Below the pieces are notes generated by a model. That model saw only the letters and a program-made list of their open reading frames with translations, ran no database searches and was not told the DNA's origin. A stretch of 64,000 nt of DNA from an uncultured Lachnospiraceae bacterium (GTDB lineage Bacteria; Bacillota; Clostridia; Lachnospirales; Lachnospiraceae), in contig CAJTXA010000005.1 in NCBI GenBank assembly GCA_910579865.1, forward strand, positions 120,268-184,267, given 5' to 3'. A program made the position numbers and the translations under genes. Position 1 is the stretch's first letter. Every line of letters begins with the position of its first letter. Below are positions 43,239 to 52,311 of this stretch, one piece after another.

Positions 43239-44624
43239 CTATTCTGATGTAATAAGAAACTCCTCTGTAACAAGAGAACCCTGCCATGTATTTCCATCTG
43301 AGCGATGATATTCTCTTATAATAGAGCCATCTGTTTTTTTATATTCAATTACAACTATCTGTCCAAGTTCTATCTTCATCGGATAGTTATTATAAGGCAA
43401 TAGATTACCCGTCACAGGATTTTCCTTAAAGTCATCATAAGCATCCTCTAAAACCCAAAACTCTCTATACTGATAATCTGGAAGAATCTTCGATAAGTCC
43501 ACTTTTCCTATATACAAAGCAGAATACTCCTTTTCTCCAATTTTAATATAATCCATCTGATAGGTTTCGTTTTCAAAATTTAATAACGTCAAATCCTCTG
43601 TATGCAACGCATTTCCATACTTTTGATAAAGCTGATTCGCCATACAAGGAACCGTATTGGTAGCATAATCCATTGCATCTGTCCGAGTATGTGCCAAGCC
43701 GTAGATTCCCATTACACTTTTTCCGTTTAAATCTTCTAGTTCTCTTACAAAATTTTCAGCCATTTTGTTTTCACGATATACCTGATCGGAATGTTGATAA
43801 TAATATTTTCCTTGTTCAATATTCTCTTGTGACAACTGGTATACCTTTGATCCCTCTTGACCATTTTCCTTTAAATACTTCAAAAAACGCTCTCCTATTG
43901 TATTATATTGATGTCCTACATCCGTCCCATGAAAAACTGTTTCTGGACATTCTCTTTTTATCCTCTTATAAAAATCAAGCACCTCTTCCGAATAAATCGC
44001 TGTTCCTGCCCAGTCCTGATACAATGCATCTAAAATCTCATCGTTATCTGCCTGCATCCAGATATTCATATATTCTGCTGTATAATAGGGAAGTTCCACA
44101 AATAGATCTCGTATCCCTTCCTGATAGTAAGAGGACCATAGTTCAAATTCTCTCTCTAAAATTCTTCCAACTGCATGTTCTTCCCCATATAAAAATATCT
44201 GTCCTACAGAAGCTTGTCCGATATCTTGGTAAGAAATATCAAAACTACCCTTATGCTTTTTTGCTTTAATCTGAACCATTAGTTCTCCAGATACTTTTAC
44301 ATCAAAAAAACCTGTTTTCATATTTTCTTTCTTAAAAATGCTCCGATTTTCCTTGTCCTTAATCTCTACCGAAATTGCTCCCAATTCTGTTTCCACTGAA
44401 ATACGCAACATCTCTTTTTCTGAATTTATATTTTTTAGTATTATACCATCGAGAGTTGTATAACTACCAAACCAACTATCTTGACTCTCACTTCCAACAT
44501 AACCAATTTTTGTCACTGCTTGCATCCTAAAAAATCCAAGTAAACCAATTATTCCAATTCCAATCACTACAATTATAATACTAATTAATCCCTTTTTACT
44601 TTGTAATTTCTCTCTCATCCTCAT
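43239..44624 (-). CDS. Membrane-anchored EreA/TraB-like protein
   Basis: A 461-residue protein with one N-terminal membrane helix (about 14-34). An extracytoplasmic beta-rich domain (about 40-135) is followed by a domain starting IFLYGEEHAVG. The latter resembles the Glu-His motif that opens the EreA/ChaN/TraB/TIKI hydrolase-like superfamily. Supporting motifs are FVELPYYTAEYMN, HGTDVGH and GIYGLAHT. Members include esterases, proteases and heme-binding proteins, so the function is open. A start at 44624 or 44618 (second Met) is possible. It may be co-transcribed with the ADP-ribosylglycohydrolase that follows. Confidence 0.7.
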   Translation of the reverse strand: MRMREKLQSKKGLISIIIVVIGIGIIGLLGFFRMQAVTKIGYVGSESQDSWFGSYTTLDGIILKNINSEKEMLRISVETELGAISVEIKDKENRSIFKKENMKTGFFDVKVSGELMVQIKAKKHKGSFDISYQDIGQASVGQIFLYGEEHAVGRILEREFELWSSYYQEGIRDLFVELPYYTAEYMNIWMQADNDEILDALYQDWAGTAIYSEEVLDFYKRIKRECPETVFHGTDVGHQYNTIGERFLKYLKENGQEGSKVYQLSQENIEQGKYYYQHSDQVYRENKMAENFVRELEDLNGKSVMGIYGLAHTRTDAMDYATNTVPCMANQLYQKYGNALHTEDLTLLNFENETYQMDYIKIGEKEYSALYIGKVDLSKILPDYQYREFWVLEDAYDDFKENPVTGNLLPYNNYPMKIELGQIVVIEYKKTDGSIIREYHRSDGNTWQGSLVTEEFLITSE

Positions 44625-44738
44625 CCCTCAACTATTCTAATTATTTTCTATAAACCCTGCATGAAGTATAAAATCATTTTTTATCCAACCTGTTCTAACC
44701 TCTAATAAAGTATAACTAATAAAAATACACAAAGCAAG

Positions 44739-44785
44739 AAAAAGCGCAATTTATTTTTAATTTTAAAATAAAAAATAAATTGCGC
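44739..44785 (-). terminator. Terminator of the alpha-galactosidase operon
   Basis: A perfect 15-bp stem (44744-44758 with 44771-44785) begins GCGCAA and is followed on the minus strand by T5. It lies about 55 bases after the alpha-galactosidase stop. Confidence 0.85.
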
Positions 44786-44838
44786 AATATCATCTATAAA
44801 CTTTATAAAAACTTCTCTTTCAATAGAAAACTGCTTTG

Positions 44839-47022
44839 TTACTTTTCTTCTAATCTTAGTTCTATTCGATAACTTAAATATTCTCCCATCTCCACAGGCA
44901 TAGGAATCCCAACTTCCATTAACGCTGCACCAGAATACTTACGCCCACTTTGTACATCCTGATAAACACCATCCCTTATAATTCCTTTTAACCGAACATA
45001 ATTTACCGTCATATTTCCATGTATCTCCAACATGACTACATACAAAAGTACCTGCTTCTGATCCAAAGAAACAAACATCCAAGCTGCATACTCCTCTAAA
45101 AAAGGATTTGACAATCGATAATAATCTCCACTTTGTATCAATTTTGCATACTTTTGATACTCCGCAATCTGTTCCTTAATCTCTGCCTTTTCCTCTTGTG
45201 TTAGCTTTCCAGGATCTAATTCATACCCAAAAGTTCCTGCCATAGCCACAACTCCACGAGTATGCAGACTGACACTCCGTCCAGTTTGATGATTTGGAAT
45301 AGCTGAAACATGAGATCCCACCACAGAAGCTGGATAAAAGAAAGAGGTTCCATATTGAATCTTAATTCGATCAATTGCATCTGTATTATCACTACACCAA
45401 ATCTGAGGGGTATAATACATCATTCCTGCATCAAATCGTCCTCCTCCTCCACTGCATCCTTCTATTAAAATCTCAGGATATCGTTCCATTAATTTCTCCA
45501 AAAAATCATACACACCAAGTACATACTGGTACATTACCTTACCCTGGTTATGTTCCATCGAATAGGCCTCTGCCAAACTCCGATTCATATCCCATTTGAT
45601 ATACTCCACATTGCCTTGATCCAACACATGACAAATCTGTGAAAATACAGCCTTACGAACCTCTACTCTAGAAAAATCAAGTACTAACTGATTTCTAGAA
45701 TAAACTGGCTTTCTTCCAGGGATTTGAAGAATCCAATCTGGATGTTCCCGATAAAAATCACTGTCCTCAGAAACCATCTCTGGTTCAATCCAGATTCCAA
45801 ATTTTAATCCAAATGCATTGATTTTTTGAATCAATTCTCCAAGTGTACAACCCAGTTTCTTTTCATTTACCTGCCAATCTCCTAAACCGCTATTGTCATC
45901 CTCTCGCTTTCCAAACCATCCATCATCCATCACGACCAAATCCATGCCTAATTTTGCCGCCTCTTCTGCCAGCTTACAAATCATTTCTCCATTAAAATTA
46001 AAGTAAGCTGCCTCCCAACTATTAATTAATACTGGTCTTATCTCTTTGTTATACTTTCCTCTACAGATATGATCCCGAATACAACGATGGAACTGTACCG
46101 ATAGTTGTCCAAATCCCTCTTTTGAACAGCTAAGAATTGTTTCTGGAATAATTAATTCCTCTCCTTGATTCAATGGATAATGAAACAATTCATCTTGTAA
46201 TCCCATCATCACTCGTGTCTGTCCATATTGATCTTTCTCTGCCTCACATTGAAAATTCCCACTATATACAAAAACCATTCCATAACAACTTCCCGCATCC
46301 TCTGTGGTATCTTTTTTTGCTACAATCACTGCTGGATTATATTGATGACTAGAAGTCCCTCTCCGACTTTCTATCACAAATTTTCCATGCGCAATCTCAG
46401 CTCGTTGCAGATTTCGTTCCATTGCGTGTCTCCCATAAAAACTCAATAAATCGAAATCTCCAGTAATAAAATCTAGACAAGCAGATGCTGCTTTTTGTAC
46501 TACAACTGTTTGGTCTCCGCAATTTGTAATCACTGCACTTCTAGTAATGATATCGTCCTCCTCCAATACCCCATAGAGTAGCTGCACTCGTATCCTACTT
46601 ACTGCGTCCTCTAAAACAATTTCTAATGTTTCTGCCTCCTGCTCTGTAGCGTATACCGCTGGAAGTCCTTTTAATTCATACTTCCCCTTCCGTATCTGAT
46701 AACCAATATAGCGCAAATCACAGCAGTCAGAACCATCCGCATTATGAATAATCAACGCACTGCTACGATAATCTCCTGTTCCCATTACCGGATATTCCTG
46801 TGGCAGTGCATCCATAGAATAAGTCCTGTCATTTCCAACATCAGCCGGATTTCCAGAAAATCCCCTATCATAATAGGTGAGAAGGTAATCCATATTACCA
46901 GATATTTTTGCTCCATAGTATAAATGCAAAAGAAAACCATAATGATCTACTTGCATCTGATATGTAGTATGTTTTGTATTTAAAGTAAAAATACGATTCT
47001 CAGTCTGATAATTAATTGCCAT
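44839..47022 (-). CDS. Alpha-galactosidase, GH36
   Basis: A 727-residue cytoplasmic (no signal peptide) glycoside hydrolase. The N-terminal beta-sandwich is followed by the GH36 barrel. YIKWDMNRS contains the nucleophile Asp, CSDNTDAIDR the acid/base Asp, and VMDDGWFGKRED and EGCSGGGGRFD are also diagnostic. It would split raffinose, melibiose or stachyose. The ATG at 47022 has GGTG upstream; a longer open frame to 47118 crosses a strong hairpin and is not used. It is the last gene of an operon after an ABC importer; the AraC regulator is divergent beyond the binding-protein gene. Confidence 0.95.
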   Translation of the reverse strand: MAINYQTENRIFTLNTKHTTYQMQVDHYGFLLHLYYGAKISGNMDYLLTYYDRGFSGNPADVGNDRTYSMDALPQEYPVMGTGDYRSSALIIHNADGSDCCDLRYIGYQIRKGKYELKGLPAVYATEQEAETLEIVLEDAVSRIRVQLLYGVLEEDDIITRSAVITNCGDQTVVVQKAASACLDFITGDFDLLSFYGRHAMERNLQRAEIAHGKFVIESRRGTSSHQYNPAVIVAKKDTTEDAGSCYGMVFVYSGNFQCEAEKDQYGQTRVMMGLQDELFHYPLNQGEELIIPETILSCSKEGFGQLSVQFHRCIRDHICRGKYNKEIRPVLINSWEAAYFNFNGEMICKLAEEAAKLGMDLVVMDDGWFGKREDDNSGLGDWQVNEKKLGCTLGELIQKINAFGLKFGIWIEPEMVSEDSDFYREHPDWILQIPGRKPVYSRNQLVLDFSRVEVRKAVFSQICHVLDQGNVEYIKWDMNRSLAEAYSMEHNQGKVMYQYVLGVYDFLEKLMERYPEILIEGCSGGGGRFDAGMMYYTPQIWCSDNTDAIDRIKIQYGTSFFYPASVVGSHVSAIPNHQTGRSVSLHTRGVVAMAGTFGYELDPGKLTQEEKAEIKEQIAEYQKYAKLIQSGDYYRLSNPFLEEYAAWMFVSLDQKQVLLYVVMLEIHGNMTVNYVRLKGIIRDGVYQDVQSGRKYSGAALMEVGIPMPVEMGEYLSYRIELRLEEK

Positions 47023-47034
47023 AATATGCACCAA

Positions 47035-47071
47035 GCCTTTCAAATATAGGCAATTCCCATATTTGAAAGGC
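47035..47071 (-). promoter_or_regulatory. Intercistronic hairpin before the alpha-galactosidase gene
   Basis: A perfect 13-bp stem GCCTTTCAAATAT / ATATTTGAAAGGC (47035-47047 with 47059-47071) has an 11-base loop. It lies between the permease stop and the alpha-galactosidase ribosome site and has no T run. It probably protects or separates the mRNA segments rather than terminating transcription. Confidence 0.6.
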
Positions 47072-47146
47072 GCAAACCCAAGGTTAAAGAACGATTTGCC
47101 TATTTTGTCCTTTCTCAATTATTTTCTTTAACCTTTCTTTTCTTAT

Positions 47147-47986
47147 TTACTTCACAGCTCCATTAACAACACCATTTAAGATCTGCTTTTGACATACAAT
47201 ATAGAAGATCAAAATTGGAATTAATGATAACAGATAAGAAGCAAATGCTAAATTATAATTTGTTCCAAACTGTGACTGGAAATTTAACTGAGCCAAAGGT
47301 AAGGTATTGGTTTCTGAACCAGCCATAATAACTAATGGTGTCATAACATCATTCCAAACCGATAATGCAGTTAATACAGCTACTGTTGCATGCATTGGCT
47401 TCATAATTGGAAAAATAATCTTCCAATATGTTCTCCAAGTAGAAGCTCCATCTACACGAGCTGCTTCTTCCAAAGCCATTGGAATATTGACAAGATAGCC
47501 TGAATACAAAAGAATATTCATTGGCATATAAAATACGACATAAAGTAAAATAACACCAAACCAATTTGCAAGTCCCATCTCTGCTGTCTGTTTTGCCAAA
47601 GGCATCATTAAAATTGCAAATGGTACAAACATACCGCTTACAATAAAAAGATAAACAAAACTATAGAACTTACTGCCAGCTTTATTTCTTCCTAATGCAT
47701 ATCCCATAATAGAATGAATGGCAATGGATAATACTACTGTTATTACAGTAATCAATAAACTATTTCCTAATGAATTCCAGAAATTTGTTACACGCATTGC
47801 CTCTTTAAAGTTGTTTAAACTCCAACTTTTTGGTAATGATAAAATTCCACCAATACTATTTGTCATTTCAGAAGGCTGTTTAAATGCAATTACAATTGTT
47901 AAATATAATGGAAATGCAATTGTGATAAGCCCCAAAATCAAAAGAACCATTGCTACCCAATTTGTATCTTTTCTTATCTTTATCAT
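47147..47986 (-). CDS. Carbohydrate ABC transporter permease (MalG/MsmG type)
   Basis: A 279-residue permease with six membrane helices. The EAA loop EEAARVDGASTWRTYWKIIFPIMKP contacts the ATPase. The C-terminal segment ending in GAVK is typical. It partners with the MsmF-type permease, overlapping its stop by 4 bases (ATGA). No gene for the ATPase (MsmK type) is present; such importers commonly borrow a shared MsmK ATPase encoded elsewhere. The operon supports uptake of alpha-galactosides. Confidence 0.93.
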   Translation of the reverse strand: MIKIRKDTNWVAMVLLILGLITIAFPLYLTIVIAFKQPSEMTNSIGGILSLPKSWSLNNFKEAMRVTNFWNSLGNSLLITVITVVLSIAIHSIMGYALGRNKAGSKFYSFVYLFIVSGMFVPFAILMMPLAKQTAEMGLANWFGVILLYVVFYMPMNILLYSGYLVNIPMALEEAARVDGASTWRTYWKIIFPIMKPMHATVAVLTALSVWNDVMTPLVIMAGSETNTLPLAQLNFQSQFGTNYNLAFASYLLSLIPILIFYIVCQKQILNGVVNGAVK

Positions 47987-48849
47987 AACTGCTCCTCCTT
48001 ACTACTTGAAAATTTCATCTGTGCTACAGAAACAAATACAATAACCAAGAAGAACACAACTGCGTTTGCACTTTGGAAACCAAACTGCCCGCCAGACATA
48101 CCATTGTTATAAATTAAATAAGATATGGATTCTGTACTCTGAGCAGGACCACCCTTTGTCAAAGCCATAATCTGATCAAATACCATTAAAAAGTTCTTAA
48201 CACACAATGTCATATTAATAGAAAAGAATGGGATAATCAATGGAAAGGTCAGATAACGAAACTGTTTCCATCCAGTTGCTCCATCTAGTCCTCCTGCCTC
48301 ATAGACATCCTCTGGCACTGTCTGTAAACCTGAAATATAAATAATTGTATTCATTGCGATTGCTTGCCAAGCACATACTATCATAATTCCAATCCATGCA
48401 CGATTTGGACTAGATAAAATACTGCTGCTTAAAGATTCTATTCCAATCATAGATGCTAATGCTGGTAAAATATAAGTAAAGAAATAATTAAATATGTAAC
48501 CAACTACTAATGCACCTAAAATATTTGGCAAAAAATAAGCTCCACGGAAAAAGCTCTTCGCACGAATCTTTCCATTTAACGCCAAAGCTAAAATTAAGCT
48601 GATTACATTTACTACAACAGTTGTTACAATCGCCAATTTAAAGGTAAACAGATACGACTTTCCAACACGTGCATCTGAAAACAAATCAACATAATTTCGT
48701 ATTCCAACCCAATCATAACTTCCAAATCCTTTAAAATTCGTAAAGCTGTAGATAACACCGCGAATTAATGGAATTGTATTAAAGCAGACAAACAATGCCA
48801 GAATAGGAATGGTAATACATAAAAATGTTATTTTTCTTTCATTTTTCAT
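47983..48849 (-). CDS. Carbohydrate ABC transporter permease (MalF/MsmF type)
   Basis: A 288-residue permease with six membrane helices and the EAA loop YEAGGLDGATGWKQFRYLTFPLI. The opening ITFLCITIPILALFVCFNTIPLIRG is typical of the MsmF/UgpA group. It follows the binding-protein gene by 14 bases and overlaps the second permease by 4. A cluster of Asn/Gly motifs in periplasmic loops is not informative for the sugar. Alpha-galactosides are likely from the linked GH36. Confidence 0.93.
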   Translation of the reverse strand: MKNERKITFLCITIPILALFVCFNTIPLIRGVIYSFTNFKGFGSYDWVGIRNYVDLFSDARVGKSYLFTFKLAIVTTVVVNVISLILALALNGKIRAKSFFRGAYFLPNILGALVVGYIFNYFFTYILPALASMIGIESLSSSILSSPNRAWIGIMIVCAWQAIAMNTIIYISGLQTVPEDVYEAGGLDGATGWKQFRYLTFPLIIPFFSINMTLCVKNFLMVFDQIMALTKGGPAQSTESISYLIYNNGMSGGQFGFQSANAVVFFLVIVFVSVAQMKFSSSKEEQL

Positions 48850-48863
48850 AATCTCTTCCTCCT

Positions 48864-50144
48864 TTAATTCCCATGTTCTTCCTCATATTTTTGCACTAAA
48901 CGGATAATATCCCGATTATATCTTAACCAGTCTGTATCAAACTTTTTCAAAAAAGCATCCACATCTTTTTGAATTAAAAAAGTCTGTATCTGTGCATCGA
49001 CTGCCATTTCAGAAGGATAATAATGATCCTGATAATCTGTCATATTCCCTGCTTCAATATATCCCCTCATACCATCTAACGTAGAAGCTAGAGGAAAATC
49101 TCCTTCTTTACATGGAATTGCAATTTGTGCATCAATATATTTCTGAATATTTTCATCTGCAAACAAAAAGTCTAATACTTCATAAGCAGCTTCCTTATTT
49201 TCACAAGATTCTGTTACTGCAAATAAAAGGTCTACACCAGAATTTAAAGTATTACCATCTTTATTGTCATTTGCTGGCATTACAAAAGAATCCACATTTA
49301 AGTCTGGATTTACACTTAAAATCTGTGGAACTGCATAACTACCGATTGGATACATTACAGATTCTCCTTTTGCAAAAGCAGTACAGGCATCATTATATCC
49401 ATAGGCAAATGGATCATTTGGTCCATATTGCAATAACTTCAAATATTTCTCTGCTATCTCCCGATATTCGGTTGAAAATGTAGTAGTACCACGATTTACT
49501 TGTTTTGTTACATCTGCTGGAGCCAAATCAACTGCCATTGCGTTCCATGGTGCTAGACAGGTCCAAGTATCCTTAAATCCAAAATAAAATGGCTGCTTTC
49601 CTGCTGCCTGAATTTGATCACATAAGGCAATCAATTCATCCCATGTCTCTGGAATTACCCAGCCATTCTCTTCAAAGATATCCTTGTTGTAAAGAATTCC
49701 AGCTGCATTTGCAACATAAGGTAATGCATAACTGCCTTCTACTGGAACTAACTTTAATGCTTCTGCTATGTCCAGATATGCTGGTTTGATATTATTAATT
49801 CCTTGATAGTCAGATACATCCGCCAAAATATCTGCATCCACAAAATAAGAATAATTAATGTCGCCTCCAATCCCGATAATATCCGGATAATCCTCTCGGA
49901 TAAATCGTGTTTTTAAAATTGTCATTGCATCATTCGGAGAGCTGATTGTAAGGTGGATATTGTCATGTGTTGCATTAAACTCTTCTTCCACTGTGTTAAA
50001 ATAAGCCGCTGCTTCTGGTTTGTACTGAACGATCTCAATTTCTGTTTTCTGACCGTTTTTGTTTGAACCACAGCCTTGCATTGCTAATGCTGTCATTATA
50101 CAACAAGTTGCAAGCCCCAGACGTTTGATCTTCTTTCCTTTCAT
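48864..50144 (-). CDS. Extracellular solute-binding lipoprotein (sugar)
   Basis: A 426-residue family 1 sugar-binding lipoprotein. The signal peptide has the lipobox ALAMQGC, with Cys at about residue 25. The mature part shows YKPEAAAYFN in the first beta-alpha unit, TISSPNDAMTILKTRF, and PYVANAAGILYNKDIFEENGW, the family's hinge signature. It would deliver an alpha-galactoside such as raffinose or melibiose to the two permeases. It is the first gene after an activator-type divergent promoter, with tandem CTTTATGCTAT sites. GAAGGAGAA precedes its ATG. Confidence 0.95.
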   Translation of the reverse strand: MKGKKIKRLGLATCCIMTALAMQGCGSNKNGQKTEIEIVQYKPEAAAYFNTVEEEFNATHDNIHLTISSPNDAMTILKTRFIREDYPDIIGIGGDINYSYFVDADILADVSDYQGINNIKPAYLDIAEALKLVPVEGSYALPYVANAAGILYNKDIFEENGWVIPETWDELIALCDQIQAAGKQPFYFGFKDTWTCLAPWNAMAVDLAPADVTKQVNRGTTTFSTEYREIAEKYLKLLQYGPNDPFAYGYNDACTAFAKGESVMYPIGSYAVPQILSVNPDLNVDSFVMPANDNKDGNTLNSGVDLLFAVTESCENKEAAYEVLDFLFADENIQKYIDAQIAIPCKEGDFPLASTLDGMRGYIEAGNMTDYQDHYYPSEMAVDAQIQTFLIQKDVDAFLKKFDTDWLRYNRDIIRLVQKYEEEHGN

Positions 50145-50178
50145 AGCATTTTCTCCTTCCCTGTTTTTTGATACAGGT

Positions 50179-50289
50179 ATTATAACATATCTTTATGCTA
50201 TCAGAAAATAGCAGTATTTTTGTTGTTTTATTCCTTTATGCTATTTTTAAACGTTTTACTTGAAGTTATGTTGCATTATGGTATATAAT
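50179..50289. promoter_or_regulatory. Divergent promoter region with twin AraC-type operator
   Basis: Two exact copies of CTTTATGCTAT (50191-50201 and 50234-50244) are 43 bases apart, about four helix turns. The minus-strand TATAAT (50179-50184) serves the transport operon. Its -35 is poor (TTTCTG, 50202-50207) and the first copy abuts it, as expected for activation. The plus-strand TTGAAG (50260-50265) and TATAAT (50284-50289), with an 18-base spacer, serve the araC gene. Confidence 0.75.
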
Positions 50290-50317
50290 AGAATTATTAT
50301 AAAATTTGAGGTGATTT

Positions 50318-51199
50318 ATGAGTGAAGTAATCTTTTCCATTTTTCCAAGAGAGAATTTTGTCGATTTAGGGCTTTACCAATTCGGCTGGGAACAATGTGA
50401 TGCCTCTCAGTCATTTGGTCCCGCTGCTAGAAATCACTATCTGTTTCATTACTGTATTTCTGGCACAGGAACTTTAATTGCCAACAATGCAAAAGGAGAA
50501 TCTATTCCCTACCAGATTAAAAGCGGACAGGGTTTTTTACTATTTCCTCACCAAATTTCTACTTACATTGCCGATCATGAAATTCCCTGGGAATATGCTT
50601 GGATAGAATTTGATGGACTGCGTGTAAAAGAAACCATTAGTTTAACCGGACTTTGTCTGGATCGACCTGTCTACAAAGCACGTCACAAAGATATTTCTGA
50701 AACTATGAAAAATGAAATGTTGTATATTGTAAATCACAAAGAAGAATCCCCTTTTCATCTGATCGGACACCTCTATCTGTTTCTTGACAGTTTCGTTCGT
50801 TCTGCTATTTCTGCCTCATCTTCTTTAATCAACCGGGGAAATAATTTACGTGATTTTTATTTGAAAGAGGCCTTTTCTTTTATTGAACAAAACTTCCAAA
50901 ATGATATATCGGTAGAAGACATTGCCGCTTGTTGCGGTTTAAATCGAAGTTACTTCGGAAAGATTTTTCGAGAAAATATGGGAAAATCCCCACAAGAATT
51001 TTTGATTTCTTATCGAATGACCAAAGCTGCGGAGCTATTAAAACTAACCCGACTTTCAGTTGCAGATATTGGAAATGCAGTAGGATATCCAAATCAGCTT
51101 CATTTTTCCCGTGCTTTTAAAAATGTCTATGGTGTTTCTCCTAGACAGTGGCGATATGAAAATGAAGAAAAAATCGATTCAATTAAAAAAGTTACATAA
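50318..51199 (+). CDS. AraC family transcriptional regulator (RafR/MsmR-like)
   Basis: A 293-residue activator. The N-terminal cupin sugar-sensing domain (about 20-140) is followed by the double helix-turn-helix (about 190-285), with DIAACCGLNRSYFGKIFRE and VGYPNQLHFSRAFKNVYGVSPRQWR. AraC proteins of this layout activate divergent alpha-galactoside operons in Firmicutes, which matches the transport genes to the left. The ATG has GAGGTG upstream. The 43-base spaced CTTTATGCTAT pair is the probable target. A DUF3842 gene follows 21 bases later and may be co-expressed by chance of position. Confidence 0.93.
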   Translation: MSEVIFSIFPRENFVDLGLYQFGWEQCDASQSFGPAARNHYLFHYCISGTGTLIANNAKGESIPYQIKSGQGFLLFPHQISTYIADHEIPWEYAWIEFDGLRVKETISLTGLCLDRPVYKARHKDISETMKNEMLYIVNHKEESPFHLIGHLYLFLDSFVRSAISASSSLINRGNNLRDFYLKEAFSFIEQNFQNDISVEDIAACCGLNRSYFGKIFRENMGKSPQEFLISYRMTKAAELLKLTRLSVADIGNAVGYPNQLHFSRAFKNVYGVSPRQWRYENEEKIDSIKKVT

Positions 51200-51220
51200 A
51201 ATAATAGAAAGGAATTTTTT

Positions 51221-51628
51221 ATGAAAATTACTATTATTGATGGACAGGGTGGAAAAATAGGACAAAGTATTATTGAACAATTAAAAAAAATGCGCCCTGA
51301 CTTAGAGCTTTACGCAATTGGAACAAATGGGATTGCCACTTCTGCTATGTTAAAAGCAGGAGCAGATTATGGAGCAACGGGAGAAAATCCTGCAATTGTC
51401 AATGCGCAAAACTCGGATATTATCGTTGGACCAATCGGAATCGTCTTTGCCAATTCTTTACTTGGAGAAATTACTCCTGCTATTGCAACAGCGATTGGTA
51501 CTAGTTCTGCATATAAAATATTAATCCCTGTAAACCGCTGCAATCACTATATTGTTGGCTGTGCAGATATTGGGCTTGGGGAATATATTCGAATGGTATG
51601 TGAAAAAATAGATAGCATCGTACCATAA
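51221..51628 (+). CDS. DUF3842 family protein
   Basis: A 135-residue single-domain protein, MKITIIDGQGGKIG then ELYAIGTNGIATSAMLKAGA, matching DUF3842 as I recall. The GxGGxxG loop suggests a Rossmann-like nucleotide-binding fold, but no catalytic residue is established. Its function is unknown. The conserved C-terminal HYIVGCADIGLGEYI is typical of the family. GAAAGGAATTTTTT precedes the ATG. It is followed by a strong terminator. Elsewhere this family is often beside prenyl or vitamin transporter genes; here the ECF-S/kinase pair is the next locus but on the opposite strand. Confidence 0.85.
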   Translation: MKITIIDGQGGKIGQSIIEQLKKMRPDLELYAIGTNGIATSAMLKAGADYGATGENPAIVNAQNSDIIVGPIGIVFANSLLGEITPAIATAIGTSSAYKILIPVNRCNHYIVGCADIGLGEYIRMVCEKIDSIVP

Positions 51629-51636
51629 CATTTCTT

Positions 51637-51688
51637 AAACAGATTGTATAATATCATAAAATGATGGTTTCATACAATCTGTTTTTTT
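51637..51688 (+). terminator. Terminator of the araC-DUF3842 unit
   Basis: A 13-bp stem AAACAGATTGTAT / ATACAATCTGTTT (51637-51649 with 51672-51684) has an inner ATCAT/ATGAT hairpin and is followed by T7. Confidence 0.88.
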
Positions 51689-51744
51689 GCAAATAAAATA
51701 ATATTATTGATAACAAAGCTGTGCTTTTCATAAAAATTTCTTTG

Positions 51745-52311
51745 TTATAGACAAATACTATAAGAACGTATCTGGTATGTTTCAAAATAGCGATTTTCCA
51801 TTGGAATCCATTCTTTTAAAAATCGCTCTAATTGTTCTTCTCCATTTCGAACAAGAATTCTTTGTTTTTGTTCTTCTAAAGATACTTCCAAAAAGAAGCG
51901 TAAATCATAGATATCCTTAAAATAAGGATGTTGGCTATAGGAACCCTCTACAATATTTAATCTGCAATATGGAACCTTTATTTTTTCCTCCAACAGTTTG
52001 CTACTGCAACAATATCTCTGATAAACCAAGCCCTCCTGATCAAAAAGATGATCCAATATTTCTTTTTTAAATCGTTTATAATCTACATTTCCTCCTGCTT
52101 GCTCTAAACGTTCTTTTGTTCTTTGTTTTGGCTGCAGAAAAAAATCATCCATATGAAACAAGTTACATTGATACTTTTCTTTTAATAACTTTCCCAATGT
52201 GCTTTTTCCACTTGCACTCATACCATCAATCGCTACAACAATTGGACGGTTTGGATCTTTTTCTAATAATTTATCGATTTGAAAGCACATGATATGTATT
52301 TTCTTGTTCAC
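51745..52311 (-). CDS. P-loop kinase, uridine-kinase-like
   Basis: A 188-residue cytoplasmic kinase: Walker A DGMSASGKST (about 29-38), then HMDDFFLQP (a uridine-kinase-like catalytic Asp), LNIVEGSYS (Walker B-like) and a short lid. It resembles nucleoside, pantothenate or nicotinamide-riboside kinases. The GTG start at 52309-52311 has GGAG 9 bases upstream and overlaps the ECF-S gene by 41 bases. This tight coupling suggests it phosphorylates the compound carried in by that transporter, trapping it in the cell. The vitamin or nucleoside is unknown. A canonical uridine kinase is separately encoded at 54.1 kb. Confidence 0.8.
   Translation of the reverse strand: MNKKIHIMCFQIDKLLEKDPNRPIVVAIDGMSASGKSTLGKLLKEKYQCNLFHMDDFFLQPKQRTKERLEQAGGNVDYKRFKKEILDHLFDQEGLVYQRYCCSSKLLEEKIKVPYCRLNIVEGSYSQHPYFKDIYDLRFFLEVSLEEQKQRILVRNGEEQLERFLKEWIPMENRYFETYQIRSYSICL

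Noticed and set aside
43673..44269. 198-codon plus-strand frame
   Set aside because: Antisense shadow of the anchored EreA/TraB-like gene, with no start signal.
50245..50258. Possible catabolite-response element near the araC promoter
   Set aside because: At least three mismatches to the consensus; not reliable.
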